From Candidatus Accumulibacter similis (GTDB lineage: Bacteria; Pseudomonadota; Gammaproteobacteria; Burkholderiales; Rhodocyclaceae), in assembly GCA_013347225.1 (NCBI GenBank), contig CP054595.1, positions 4,212,415 to 4,276,414 on the forward strand: DNA of 64,000 bases. The letters run 5' to 3'. This document shows, piece by piece, positions 34,710 to 43,506 of the stretch. Positions within the stretch are counted from its first letter, which is position 1, and each line of letters starts with the position of its first letter. Made by a program: the position numbers and the translations under genes. The notes beneath the pieces are model-generated. The model was not told the DNA's origin, made no database searches, and saw only the letters and a program-made list of their open reading frames with translations.

Positions 34710-35321
34710 GTGTTTGCGGTCTACGGCCTGAGCGGCCCCATCTTCCGCGGCACCTTCGAGAGACTCGGCGAGGTGGCAGCGGTCACGCGCAGTCGCGCGG
34801 TGCAACCGATCGCCGGCGAAGAGCCACGCGCCCCGTTCGGCACACCAAGCGCGCAGGCGATCAGAGCCTACCGCCAGATCCTGCGCCCGGATGGCGATCG
34901 CGGCCCCCTCTACCATGCCTACCAGATCATGCAGCGACCGGTCGTTTCGCTGTCCAGCGAGGACGCCGTCGAACACGCCTGGCGCCTGCTGCTCGAACGG
35001 CGCATTCATCAGGCGCCGGTGCTCGATGCCGGCTACCGGCTGGTCGGCATCGTCAGCGAACGTGATCTGCTGACCGCGCTCAACCTCGGTCCGGATGGCC
35101 CGCGCGACATCATGGCGCGTCAGGTCGGCGACGTGATGACCACTCCCGTCGTCAGCGCCGATCCGGTCACCGACATCCGGCGCATTGCGCAGGTGATGCT
35201 CGAGCACGGAGTCGATGGCGTGCCGATCGTCAATGACCGCGACGCGCTGGTCGGTTTCGTATCGCGCGGCGACGTGCTGCGCGCAGTCATCAGCGACCCG
35301 CCGCTGAGCCTCTGGCGTTAG
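34710..35321 (+). CDS. CBS domain-pair protein
   Basis: 203 residues. A short N-terminal region (to about 70) precedes two CBS motifs: IMQRPVVSLSSEDAVEHAWR / GYRLVGIVSERDLLTAL and VMTTPVVSADPVTDIRRIAQ / DALVGFVSRGDVLRAV. CBS pairs bind adenosyl nucleotides (AMP, ATP, SAM, c-di-AMP) and regulate partners; no partner domain is attached here. I chose GTG 34710 because GGAGGTGA, nearly the full anti-Shine-Dalgarno match, lies seven bases upstream. The frame is open back to 34320, but that extension is Arg/Pro-rich noise. Confidence 0.82.
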   Translation: MFAVYGLSGPIFRGTFERLGEVAAVTRSRAVQPIAGEEPRAPFGTPSAQAIRAYRQILRPDGDRGPLYHAYQIMQRPVVSLSSEDAVEHAWRLLLERRIHQAPVLDAGYRLVGIVSERDLLTALNLGPDGPRDIMARQVGDVMTTPVVSADPVTDIRRIAQVMLEHGVDGVPIVNDRDALVGFVSRGDVLRAVISDPPLSLWR

Positions 35322-35381
35322 CCCCGGCGCAGCCGCTGCCAGCGAGCGACTCTCCACCCCAACCTCCCGAGGACGACGCCA

Positions 35382-35744
35382 ATGAGCCAGACCCCCGTGC
35401 GCATCTATCACAACCGGCGCTGCTCGAAGAGCCGCGCCGCCTGCCAGCTGGTTGCGCAAAGCGGCCTTCCCGCCGAGATCATCGACTACCTGGAAACGCC
35501 GCCGAGCCGCGACGAACTGCGCGTGCTGCTGCGCCAGCTCGGCATGCCGGCAGCCGACCTGGTGCGCCGCGGTGAAGCCGTCTTCCGGCAGCTCTACGCC
35601 GGTCGGGCGTTGGGCGAGGAAGAGTGGCTCGACGCGCTGGTCGCCCACCCGATCCTGATCGAACGTCCGATCGTCGTCCGTGGCGATCGGGCCATCGTCG
35701 GCCGCCCGCCGGAAAAGGTCCTCGAACTGCTGCAGGCGGAGTGA
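35382..35744 (+). CDS. arsC: ArsC-family (YfgD-like) putative arsenate reductase
   Basis: 120 residues, thioredoxin-like fold. YHNRRCSKSRAACQL has the redox Cys at position 14 in the CxxS form of the YfgD branch, followed by IDYLETPPSRDELRVLLRQL and ERPIVVRGDRAIVGRPPEKV, where the ArsC substrate-binding Arg lies. Members reduce arsenate with glutaredoxin or have unknown roles; no ars operon surrounds it, so arsenate as the true substrate is uncertain. It has its own ribosome site (GAGGACG). Confidence 0.85.
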   Translation: MSQTPVRIYHNRRCSKSRAACQLVAQSGLPAEIIDYLETPPSRDELRVLLRQLGMPAADLVRRGEAVFRQLYAGRALGEEEWLDALVAHPILIERPIVVRGDRAIVGRPPEKVLELLQAE

Positions 35745-35814
35745 GCGCCGGACCTGTCGCGCGCAGCCCTCGTGGCCACCGACGTCACACGGGCACCCAC
35801 TGTTCGCCACCCTA

Positions 35815-37659
35815 TCAGCGACGCGGCCCTGCCTGCGCCGTCCACGAATCGCGCAGCGTCACCGTGCGGTTGAAGACCAGTGCCCCCGGCTTCGAGTCGA
35901 CCCTGTCGGCGACGAAGTAGCCGTGCCTTTCGAACTGGAAGGACTCCTCGGCGCAGGTGTCGCGCAGCGAGGGCTCGACCCATGCCTCGATGACGCGCAT
36001 GCTGGCCGGATTGATGTCGTCGCGGAAGTCGCGCTCGACTCCCTCGGGATCGCCCTCACGCCGTGCGCCGGGAGCGGCAACCGCGAACAGCCGGTCGTAG
36101 AGCCGCACCTCGGCGCGGCAGGCGGCGGCGATCGACACCCAGTGCAGATTTCCCTTCACCTTGTAGTTGTCGGAACCGGCCGTGCCGCTGCGCGAATCCG
36201 GCAGGTACTCGCAATGCACCGCGCTGACGGCACCGCTCGCGTCGTGCTCGCAACCCGTGCAGCGCACGACATAGGCATTGCGCAGGCGCACCAGGCTGCC
36301 CGGATGGAGGCGATGGTAGCCCTTGCTCGGCTGCAGCATGAAATCGTCGCGCTCGATCCACAACTCGCGGCCGAAGGGCAGAACGCGCTTGCCCCGCTCC
36401 GGCTGCTGCGGGTGATTCGCCGCCAGGCACTCCTCGCTCTCGCCCTCCGGATAGTTGTCGATGATCAGCCGCAACGGATCGAGCACCGCCATGCGCCGCT
36501 CGGCCGACTCGTTGAGCACCTCACGCATCGTGTCCTCGAGTTGCGAGTACTCGATCAGCGAATCCGATCGCGAGGCACCGACCCGTTCGGCGAAACGCCG
36601 GAATCCCTCGGCGGGGTAGCCGCGCCGGCGCGCGCCGACGAGCGTCGGCAACCGTGGATCATCCCAGCCCGCCACGTGCCCCTCGTCGACGAGCTGGATC
36701 AGCTTGCGTTTGGAGAGGACGATATAACTCAGGTTGAGGCGCGAAAACTCGATCTGCTGCGGCAACGGACGCTGCAGCAGGCCGCCTTCGGCGAGACGCT
36801 CGAGCAGCCAGTCGTAGAACGGCCGCTGGTCGGCGAACTCGAGCGTGCAGATGGAATGGGTGATGTTCTCGAGCGCATCCTCGATCGGGTGCGCGTAGGT
36901 GTACATCGGATAGACGCACCAGCGGTCGCCGGTGTTGTGGTGACTCGCATGGCGAATGCGATAGATCGCCGGATCGCGCAGGTTGATGTTCGCCGACGCC
37001 ATGTCGATGCGCGCCCGCAGGACATGCGCGCCGTCGGAAAATTCCCCCTGCTGCATGCGCCGGAACAGATCCCTGTTCTCGGCGACGCTGCGCTGACGAT
37101 AGGGCGAGTCCGTGCCGGGATCGGTCAGCGTGCCGCGGCTGGCGCGCATCTCCTCCGCGCTCTGGCTGTCGACATAGGCATTCCCGCTGTCGATCAGGTA
37201 CTCGGCGAAGGCGATCATCCACGCGAAGTAATCCGATGCGTAGTAGAGGTTGCATTCCGCCTGCGCCGCCTCGTCCGCGCCCGTCTCCCAGGAGAAACCG
37301 AGCCAGCGTACCGATTCGATGATCGAATCGACGTACTCCTGCTCCTCCCTTTCCGGATTGGTGTCATCGAAGCGAAGATGGCAACGACCGCCGTAATCCT
37401 GCGCCAGCCCGAAGTTGAGACAGATCGACTTGGCGTGGCCGAAGTGCAGGTAACCGTTCGGCTCGGGCGGGAAACGCGTGCGGATGCGCGCCGGATCAAG
37501 CGGCCCGGAAAGCTGCTGTGCTCCCGGCCCGGGCCGGCCCGACCAGCGACGCTGTGCATGCGTGCCGGCGGCGAGGTCGGCCTCGATGATGTTGCGGATG
37601 AAGTTGGTACTGACGAGTGCGGACGAACTCGCCGCCCTGCTGTTGGACTCCTGGCTCAC
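35815..37659 (-). CDS. glnS: glutaminyl-tRNA synthetase
   Basis: 614 residues, longer than E. coli GlnS (about 554) at both ends. Class I synthetase charging tRNA-Gln. RTRFPPEPNGYLHFGHAKS contains the HIGH-type motif (HFGH), and SYIVLSKRKL the KMSKS-type motif. Anticodon-binding beta-barrels form the C-terminal part (GFSTDINP-like blocks, VFNRTVTLRDSW). The start is GTG 37659. A -10-like TAAAAT lies about 30 bases upstream. Confidence 0.95.
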   Translation of the reverse strand: MSQESNSRAASSSALVSTNFIRNIIEADLAAGTHAQRRWSGRPGPGAQQLSGPLDPARIRTRFPPEPNGYLHFGHAKSICLNFGLAQDYGGRCHLRFDDTNPEREEQEYVDSIIESVRWLGFSWETGADEAAQAECNLYYASDYFAWMIAFAEYLIDSGNAYVDSQSAEEMRASRGTLTDPGTDSPYRQRSVAENRDLFRRMQQGEFSDGAHVLRARIDMASANINLRDPAIYRIRHASHHNTGDRWCVYPMYTYAHPIEDALENITHSICTLEFADQRPFYDWLLERLAEGGLLQRPLPQQIEFSRLNLSYIVLSKRKLIQLVDEGHVAGWDDPRLPTLVGARRRGYPAEGFRRFAERVGASRSDSLIEYSQLEDTMREVLNESAERRMAVLDPLRLIIDNYPEGESEECLAANHPQQPERGKRVLPFGRELWIERDDFMLQPSKGYHRLHPGSLVRLRNAYVVRCTGCEHDASGAVSAVHCEYLPDSRSGTAGSDNYKVKGNLHWVSIAAACRAEVRLYDRLFAVAAPGARREGDPEGVERDFRDDINPASMRVIEAWVEPSLRDTCAEESFQFERHGYFVADRVDSKPGALVFNRTVTLRDSWTAQAGPRR

Positions 37660-37688
37660 GTGGCAACCCCCGGTTCGACAAGAGCGGC

Positions 37689-37694
37689 ATTTTA
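37689..37694 (-). promoter_or_regulatory. -10 element of glnS
   Basis: TAAAAT on the minus strand, 30 bases before the GTG at 37659. No clear -35 at standard spacing. Confidence 0.4.
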
Positions 37695-37749
37695 CCCGCC
37701 TGCGAGCACAAGATCTCTACAAGCTGTGGTCCGCGGCTCCTGCTGCCGC

Positions 37750-38247
37750 TCACTCCTGCCGCAGATCGTCTTCGGGCAGGGACCTGGCCGGCGGCAACAC
37801 GGGACGCGCCACCGCCTGCGCCGCGAGCAGATGCGCCCGTCGCTCGAAAGCGCTCACCATGCCGCCCGCCATCGGCAGGATCAGCATCTGCAGTACGGGC
37901 ATGAGGAACAGCGAGCGCAACTCGCAGTCGAGAGCAAAGTCCACGCGGCAGCGATCGTCCGCCAGCGGCGCGAAGTTCCAGCGGATGTCGAAGCGGCAGA
38001 ACGAGCGATCCTGCGACACGATGCTGATCGCCTGCGGCCGCGACAGTTCGGTCAGTGTCCGGAAGCGATGCTGCAGCAAGCCGACCGCCAGGGTCTGTTC
38101 GGTTTCGTAGGCCGTTTCGCCACGCCGCAGCACGCGCGCGGCACGGATCAGGGGCACGAAGTCGGGATAGCTCTCGACATCGGCAACGACGTCGAACAGC
38201 CTGTCCACCGGCAGCCCGATGGCCCGGGTCTCGCGGTGGACCGCCAT
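37750..38247 (-). CDS. ratA: RatA/COQ10-family SRPBCC protein
   Basis: 165 residues. Coenzyme Q-binding / START-like fold: VDRLFDVVADVESYPDFVPL at the N-terminus, IRWNFAPLADDRCRVDFALD centrally, and FERRAHLLAA in the C-terminal helix. The family includes mitochondrial COQ10 and E. coli RatA, the latter reported to block 70S assembly. In most proteobacteria it pairs with ratB and stands next to smpB; neither is seen here. The ATG lies 14 bases after the sulfatase-like gene on the same strand; the frame upstream is shadow of that gene. Confidence 0.85.
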   Translation of the reverse strand: MAVHRETRAIGLPVDRLFDVVADVESYPDFVPLIRAARVLRRGETAYETEQTLAVGLLQHRFRTLTELSRPQAISIVSQDRSFCRFDIRWNFAPLADDRCRVDFALDCELRSLFLMPVLQMLILPMAGGMVSAFERRAHLLAAQAVARPVLPPARSLPEDDLRQE

Positions 38248-38261
38248 TCGCCGCCTGCCGT

Positions 38262-40148
38262 TCAGCCCCGCGGCCGGCTGAAGCGGGTCAGGTTGTTCAT
38301 CATCTCGACCGTCTCCTGCCGGATCTCGGCCTTCGCCTGTTCGCGATCGACCACCGGCCGGTCGTCGGCATCGAGAACCTCCATGCGGACCGCCCCCCTG
38401 GCGTTGGTCGGAAAGGCCACCTTGTACTTCTCGCCGATGTAGGCAACGCGATGCCAGTCGGCTGCAACGGCGTAGTCGCGCCGGAAGTCGGGCGCCAGCA
38501 GGTTCTGCCCCTGCGAGTAGTCCTGCGGAGGATTGCGCACGCCGAGCAGCGGCATCACCGTCGCCGGGATGTCGAGGTGGCTCGTGATGCCGCTGATCAC
38601 CTGCGGCTTCGCCCCCGGAACCCGCACCACCGCCACCGTGCTCGTCTGGTAGCGGTTGAACTCGGCGGCGTGCCCCCAGCGCTCGCTGCGCTCCATGAAC
38701 TCCTCGCCGTGGTCGCCGAGGACGATGACGATCGTGTTGTCGAGCAGTCCTTTCCCGGCGAGGTAGGCGGTGACCCGGCCGATCTGGCGGTCGACATGAT
38801 GCGCGGCATTGAGGTAGCGGTTCTTGATCAGGCTCATCTGCCCCTTGAAGTCGGCCGACAGATAGTTGAAGTCGTCGAGGTAGGGCTCGGCGATGGCGCA
38901 GTCGGGCGGGAAGTTGTAGTTGGCGTGCGTTCCCTCGAAGAACATGTAGGCCATGAACGGCCTGCCCGGATCGCGGCGATCGAGGAAGCCGAGCAGGCGG
39001 TCGATGTTCATCCGGTCCCGATCCCAGGGCGGTGCGCCGTCCGGGATCGGCTGCATGTCGGCCGGTTCCATCTTCAGGAAGACCGTCCTGTCGAACTGCG
39101 GGTAGGTGAATACGGTGCTGGTATGCAGACTGAACTGGTAGTTCTGCTGCTGCAGCACGTCCATCAGCAAGGGCGAGCGGGCCGCCTTGATCATCGGGAA
39201 CCAGTAGTTGCCGTACAGTCCGTAGAACATCGAGAAGATGCCCATCTGGGTGCCGTTGCCACCACTGTAGTGCTGCTCGAGACGCAGGGCCTGGTTCGAG
39301 AACCGCCACAGATTGGGCATGATCGCCGGGTCGAGCAGGTCGAAGCGCAGCGACTCGGCGACCATCCAGACGATGTTCGGCGGCCGCGCCGGCGCTTCGA
39401 CGTGCAACGGGACGAGCGGGTAACTCAGGCCACCGTGCCTGAGCTGCACCCCCTCGACCGCTTCGTCGCCCACTTGGACGCCGAGCCGGGCCGCCAGTTT
39501 GCGGAAAGTCGTCGGCACGTAGAAGGGATAACGCTCGCTGGCAAAGAGGATCGGCTGATAGTTGGTGGCGGCGCTGTAACCGTAGGCCAGCCGCTCGCCG
39601 AGGGCAAAGCCGAGGATCGCCAGGACCACCCAGCGCCGACGCAGGCGCCGGCGCGGCGGCGCCTGCTCTGCCTGCCGCGTCGTCCACCACCAGGTCGCCG
39701 CCTGCAGGGCCAGCAAGGCGAGGACGATCAGCGCCGCCGTCAGCTCGGTGCTGCGACTGGCGCCGAGCGAATCGATGCCGCCGGGCGAGAAGACGAGGTC
39801 GATGACGAAGCCGTTGATGTGGAATCCGTACATTTCATGGATCACCCGGTCGGCAAACAGCAGCACCTGGACGATGCCCGTCAGGCCGATCAGGACGCCG
39901 GCGAGCGCCAGTCGTGCGCCAATGGTGGCAGGGCGCCGACGCAACCAGTGATGCAGGAGGTAGCCCGGGACGACTGCCGGCAACAGGTAGAGAAAGGCAT
40001 AGCTGATCGTCGTCGCCAGTGTCCACGCAACCAGTCCGGGCGTGCCGTAGGCGTTGGCCGTCGTGAAGGCGGTGACGTGCAGCACGACCCAAAACCAGCT
40101 GAGCAGGAAGAAACGGTCGATCTGGTGGCGCGATGGGAAGACTGTCAT
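38262..40148 (-). CDS. YejM/PbgA-like membrane sulfatase-fold protein
   Basis: 628 residues. About five N-terminal helices (residues 15-200, starting FLLSWFWVVLHVTAFTTANA), then a periplasmic alkaline-phosphatase/sulfatase domain (NIVWMVAESLRFDLLDPAIM, YGNYWF, VIVLGDHGEEFMERSERWGH). In enterobacteria YejM/PbgA controls lipopolysaccharide synthesis by binding lipid A and regulating LapB/FtsH. Here the usual catalytic Thr/Ser region reads SGGNGTQMG, so enzymatic activity is not excluded. Start ATG 40148 gives the family N-terminus; earlier in-frame starts add only disordered residues. Confidence 0.85.
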   Translation of the reverse strand: MTVFPSRHQIDRFFLLSWFWVVLHVTAFTTANAYGTPGLVAWTLATTISYAFLYLLPAVVPGYLLHHWLRRRPATIGARLALAGVLIGLTGIVQVLLFADRVIHEMYGFHINGFVIDLVFSPGGIDSLGASRSTELTAALIVLALLALQAATWWWTTRQAEQAPPRRRLRRRWVVLAILGFALGERLAYGYSAATNYQPILFASERYPFYVPTTFRKLAARLGVQVGDEAVEGVQLRHGGLSYPLVPLHVEAPARPPNIVWMVAESLRFDLLDPAIMPNLWRFSNQALRLEQHYSGGNGTQMGIFSMFYGLYGNYWFPMIKAARSPLLMDVLQQQNYQFSLHTSTVFTYPQFDRTVFLKMEPADMQPIPDGAPPWDRDRMNIDRLLGFLDRRDPGRPFMAYMFFEGTHANYNFPPDCAIAEPYLDDFNYLSADFKGQMSLIKNRYLNAAHHVDRQIGRVTAYLAGKGLLDNTIVIVLGDHGEEFMERSERWGHAAEFNRYQTSTVAVVRVPGAKPQVISGITSHLDIPATVMPLLGVRNPPQDYSQGQNLLAPDFRRDYAVAADWHRVAYIGEKYKVAFPTNARGAVRMEVLDADDRPVVDREQAKAEIRQETVEMMNNLTRFSRPRG

Positions 40149-40344
40149 GGCGGCTTTCGGATTGATATTCAATAGTCTAACGCAGGAATGATGGCCGCGA
40201 AAGCTTAGGCGATGCTGAAGCGCTGCAGCAGGACGCGTGCACCCGCAAGACGGCAGAACGCGCGCCCGGCTGCGGCTGCAGCCGAGCGCCGGCACCCATC
40301 CTGAGCGATAATCGGCAGTCTCTGACGGACAGGAAACTCGAGCC

Positions 40345-41400
40345 ATGGCCGCCGCCCACTCGCCACCGATCACCGTTGCCGAAGTCGTGCGCTACTTCGC
40401 TCCCGGCTGGTTCGCTGCCGTCATGGGCAGCGGCGTACTGAGCCTCGACACGCTGGCTCTCGCCTCGCGCTGGCCGGTTCTCGAGGCGCCGGCCTGGGCA
40501 CTGCACTACTTCAATCTGGCACTCTTCGCTACGCTGTTGCTTCCCTGGCTCGCGCGCTGCCTGCTGCACCCGCAGCTCGCACTGGCAACGCTGCGGCATC
40601 CGGTACAGGCCAGTTTCTATCCGACCCTGCCGATCGCAATGCTGGTCATCGCCGCGCAGTTCCTCGCCTTCGGCCCGCACGTCGGCCTGGCGCTCGCGTT
40701 CTGGTGGACGGGGGCGGTGCTGACCTTCGCCTTCGGCCTGGCGGTGCTGTACACGACGTTCGCCGGCGAGCAACTCGGCCTCGAACACGTGACGCCGGCG
40801 AACTTCATTCCGGCGGTCGGCCTGGTCGTCATTCCCATCGCCGGCGCACCGCTGGTCGGTCAGCTCACGGGCGCGACACGCGACCTCGCACTGCTGCTCA
40901 ACATCGTCGCCCTCGGCGCAGGGACACTGCTGTACCTGGCTCTGCTGGCGCTGACCCTGCAGCGCAAGTACCTGGCCAAGCCAGCTTTCGGCATGCTGAC
41001 GCCGACGGTCTGGATCCACCTGGCGCCGATCGGCGCCATCCCGGTCAGCCTGCTCAATCTCGCCGAGCAACTGCCGTTCGCCCTGCCGCCGGGTGTGCTC
41101 CTCCTCGCCGGCCTGCTGTTCTGGGGTTCGGGGGTCTGGTGGCTGCTGATGGCGACACTGTTGACCGCCGCCGCGCAGCGTCGCGGCCTGCTGCCATTCG
41201 CGCTGTCCTGGTGGGGGTTCACCTTTCCTCTCGGTGCCTTCGCCGCCGCCAGCCTGCGGCTCGGCGGCGCCGCGGGACTGGCGGGCGTCGAGTGGATCGG
41301 CATCGCCTGCTGGTGTCTCCTGCTCGCCGTCTGGCTGGCGACGCTGGCGGGAACCATCCGCGGCGTTGCCAGCGGCGGGCTCTTCCGTCCACATCCCTGA
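40345..41400 (+). CDS. TDT-family (TehA/SLAC1-like) transporter
   Basis: 351 residues, about ten membrane helices beginning after APGWFAAVMGSGVLSLDT, the conserved first helix of the TehA/Mae1/SLAC1 family. Family members include tellurite-resistance channels and C4-dicarboxylate or sulfite exporters; the substrate is unknown. GCGATAAT upstream (about 40305-40312) may hold a -10 hexamer (GATAAT). The next gene, a CDF exporter, begins 39 bases later. Confidence 0.85.
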   Translation: MAAAHSPPITVAEVVRYFAPGWFAAVMGSGVLSLDTLALASRWPVLEAPAWALHYFNLALFATLLLPWLARCLLHPQLALATLRHPVQASFYPTLPIAMLVIAAQFLAFGPHVGLALAFWWTGAVLTFAFGLAVLYTTFAGEQLGLEHVTPANFIPAVGLVVIPIAGAPLVGQLTGATRDLALLLNIVALGAGTLLYLALLALTLQRKYLAKPAFGMLTPTVWIHLAPIGAIPVSLLNLAEQLPFALPPGVLLLAGLLFWGSGVWWLLMATLLTAAAQRRGLLPFALSWWGFTFPLGAFAAASLRLGGAAGLAGVEWIGIACWCLLLAVWLATLAGTIRGVASGGLFRPHP

Positions 41401-41424
41401 ACCGGAGCGAACGGCGATGTCGGT

Positions 41425-41430
41425 TAGAAT
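41425..41430 (+). promoter_or_regulatory. possible -10 giving a near-leaderless CDF transcript
   Basis: TAGAAT only nine bases before the ATG at 41440. If used, the transcript would start about two or three bases from the start codon. No ribosome site precedes this ATG. No -35 is apparent. Confidence 0.3.
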
Positions 41431-41439
41431 CCCCCCACC

Positions 41440-42432
41440 ATGAGCGGATCGCACCTGCAGCGACACGACGCGCACGAGAACTGCGCGCACGACCACGACG
41501 AACACGGCCAGCGACACGGCGAGCACACGCATCGACACGCGCCGGACGCAGGCCCGCGCCTCCTCTGGGCCCTGCTGCTGACGCTCGGTTTCGCCGCCGT
41601 CGAGGCTGCCGCCGGCTTCTGGTCGGGTTCGCTCGCCCTGCTCGGCGACGCCGGTCACATGGTCACCGACAGTGCCTCGCTCGCCCTCGCCGCCTTTGCC
41701 GCCTGGCTCGCGCAGCGGCCGCCGACGCAGCGCCACACCTACGGTTACGGTCGCGTCGAGACGCTGGCGGCGCTGCTCAACGTCCTCTTCATGGTCCTCG
41801 TCGTCGTCGGCATCTCGGTGGCGGCCGTCGAGCGCATCCTGACGCCGGTCGCCGTCCAGGGCGAGACCGTGGCGCTGGTGGCTGCCCTCGGGCTGCTCCT
41901 CAACATCGCCGTCGCCTGGCTGCTGATGCATGGCGAGCAGACGATGAACACCCGCGGCGCGCTGCTGCACGTGCTCGGCGACCTGCTCGGCTCGGTCGCC
42001 GCGCTGGTCTCCGGTGCGGTCGTCATGTGGACCGGCTGGACCACCGCCGACCCGCTTCTCTCGCTGCTGATCTGTGCGCTGATGCTGGCCTCCAGCCTGC
42101 GACTCCTGCGCGAGGTGATGCAGGCGCTGATGGAAGGCGTACCGGCCAGTCTGTCGACTGAACAGGTGGCGCACGTGCTGGCGGGGATTCCCGGCGTCGC
42201 TTCGGTCCACGATCTGCACATCTGGACCCTCTCTTCCAGTCGCATTGCGCTGTCGGCGCACCTCGTCGTCGACTCGCTGGAGCAATGGCCGGCGGTGCTG
42301 GCCGCCAGCCGGGAAGCTCTGGCCGCCAGCGGCATCACGCACGTGACGCTGCAGCCCGAACCGCTCTCGACGCCGGTGCGCTGGCTGCCGCGCGCCGCCG
42401 GTTGGCAGCCCGGCGCAGCGCGACCGTCATGA
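41440..42432 (+). CDS. cation diffusion facilitator exporter
   Basis: 330 residues. A His/Asp-rich cytoplasmic N-terminus (AHENCAHDHDEHGQRHGEHT and beyond, residues 10-36) likely binds zinc. Six membrane helices follow, with the metal-site motifs LLGDAGHMVTDSASLALA (HxxxD) and LLHVLGDLLGSVAAL (HxxxD), and a C-terminal cytoplasmic domain (HDLHIWTLSSSRIALSAHLV). Typical of the ZitB/CzcD subfamily, exporting zinc, cobalt or cadmium. The stop overlaps the next gene (ATGA). Confidence 0.92.
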   Translation: MSGSHLQRHDAHENCAHDHDEHGQRHGEHTHRHAPDAGPRLLWALLLTLGFAAVEAAAGFWSGSLALLGDAGHMVTDSASLALAAFAAWLAQRPPTQRHTYGYGRVETLAALLNVLFMVLVVVGISVAAVERILTPVAVQGETVALVAALGLLLNIAVAWLLMHGEQTMNTRGALLHVLGDLLGSVAALVSGAVVMWTGWTTADPLLSLLICALMLASSLRLLREVMQALMEGVPASLSTEQVAHVLAGIPGVASVHDLHIWTLSSSRIALSAHLVVDSLEQWPAVLAASREALAASGITHVTLQPEPLSTPVRWLPRAAGWQPGAARPS

Positions 42433-42887
42433 GCGAACTGCGGCCGGAGCCGGCGCTGGCCGGCGATCTGCCCGATCTGCTGGCCCTGCTCGCGGGTTGC
42501 GCCCTGCCGACGTCCGACCTCGACGAGCGACACCTTGCGGATTTCCTCGTTTGCCGCGACGGCGAGAGAATCGTCGCCAGCGTCGGCCTCGAGCGTCACG
42601 CCACTGCAGCCCTGCTGCGGTCGCTGGCGGTGGCGACAGCTTACCGCCAGCGCGGACTCGCAAGCCGACTGGTCGATGAAATCGTGCAGCACGCGTGGAA
42701 CCGCAAGCAGCACGAAATCTTCCTCCTCACGACGAGCGCCGCCGGTTTTTTTGCCGCCCGCGGCTTTCAGCCCTTCGATCGCCGCCAGGTGCCGCCCGAA
42801 CTCGCGCACTGCAGCGAGTTCCGCGAGCTGTGTCCCGCATCCGCAGTCTGCATGCGGCGGACACTGACCGCCGACGGCCCGCAATGA
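42429..42887 (+). CDS. arsN2: GNAT acetyltransferase, ArsN2-like
   Basis: 152 residues. GNAT fold with the acetyl-CoA-binding segment LLRSLAVATAYRQRGLASRL and the C-terminal FLLTTSAAGFFAARGFQPFD that marks the ArsN2-type subgroup (arsenic resistance-associated N-acetyltransferase). The exact substrate is unproven. The ATG overlaps the exporter stop, and its own stop overlaps the dtd start, so the three are translationally coupled. Confidence 0.8.
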   Translation: MSELRPEPALAGDLPDLLALLAGCALPTSDLDERHLADFLVCRDGERIVASVGLERHATAALLRSLAVATAYRQRGLASRLVDEIVQHAWNRKQHEIFLLTTSAAGFFAARGFQPFDRRQVPPELAHCSEFRELCPASAVCMRRTLTADGPQ

Positions 42888-43336
42888 GGGTGGTCGTGCA
42901 ACGGGTCGGCGAGGCGCGTGTCGACGTCGCCGGCGAAACCGTCGGCGCCATCGCGGCCGGTCTGCTGGTCTTCGCCGGCTTCGAGGAGAGCGACGGCGAC
43001 GGCGACCTCGACCGGATGGCCGGCAAACTGGTCCGACTGCGCATCTTCGCCGACGCGGCCGGCATGATGAACCGCAGCGTCATCGACATCGGCGGTGAGG
43101 TGCTGGCCGTCAGCCAGTTCACGCTCTTCGCCTCGACCCGCAAGGGGAACCGGCCATCGTGGCAGCGTGCCGCACCGCCGACGGTCGCGCAGCCGCTGTT
43201 CGAACGCTTCGTCGCGCGCCTCGAGGGTGCCCTGGGCCGCCCGGTTCCGACCGGCATCTTCGCCGCCGACATGCAGGTCCATCTGGTGAACGACGGGCCG
43301 GTGACGCTCGTGATCGACTCGCGCCAGCCGGAGTAG
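42884..43336 (+). CDS. dtd: D-aminoacyl-tRNA deacylase
   Basis: 150 residues. Removes D-amino acids (and Gly from tRNA-Ala) from mischarged tRNA. RVVVQRVGEARVDV is the typical start; VLAVSQFTLFASTRKGNRPS carries the SQFTL catalytic motif, and the cross-subunit Gly-cisPro region is RPVPTGIFAADMQVHLVNDG (usually NGPVT follows, here NDGPVT). Start ATG 42884 gives the conserved N-terminus and overlaps the GNAT stop. Confidence 0.95.
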   Translation: MRVVVQRVGEARVDVAGETVGAIAAGLLVFAGFEESDGDGDLDRMAGKLVRLRIFADAAGMMNRSVIDIGGEVLAVSQFTLFASTRKGNRPSWQRAAPPTVAQPLFERFVARLEGALGRPVPTGIFAADMQVHLVNDGPVTLVIDSRQPE

Positions 43337-43506
43337 CACCGCGCCCGTACGGGAATCCGGACGGCCAGCGGCGCCGCGGAACCTGCTCAGGGCCGACGAA
43401 AGAGAGCCGGGGCGATGCCGCAGCGGAGGGGCGTCACCATCCGGACAGGACAGCCGGTCACCAGCAGCAGCGCGGCAGTGGCGCAGCCGGCATGCTGCGC
43501 AGCGGC

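Noticed and set aside
35680..38442. Open frame of about 920 codons on the plus strand
   Set aside because: Antisense to glnS and ratA, both certain by motif. No domain or ribosome site.
38055..40175. Open frame of about 700 codons on the plus strand
   Set aside because: Antisense to the YejM-like gene, whose sulfatase motifs are clear. Low-complexity Arg/Val/His composition.
40177..42342. Open frame of about 720 codons on the minus strand
   Set aside because: Antisense to the TDT and CDF transporter genes. Gln/Arg/Asp-rich composition typical of such shadows.
35382..43336. A complete arsenic-resistance island (ArsC family and ArsN2-like genes in the same region)
   Set aside because: The two genes are 7 kb apart with housekeeping genes between. 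No arsR, arsB/acr3 or arsA is present, and the ArsC is of the YfgD branch.
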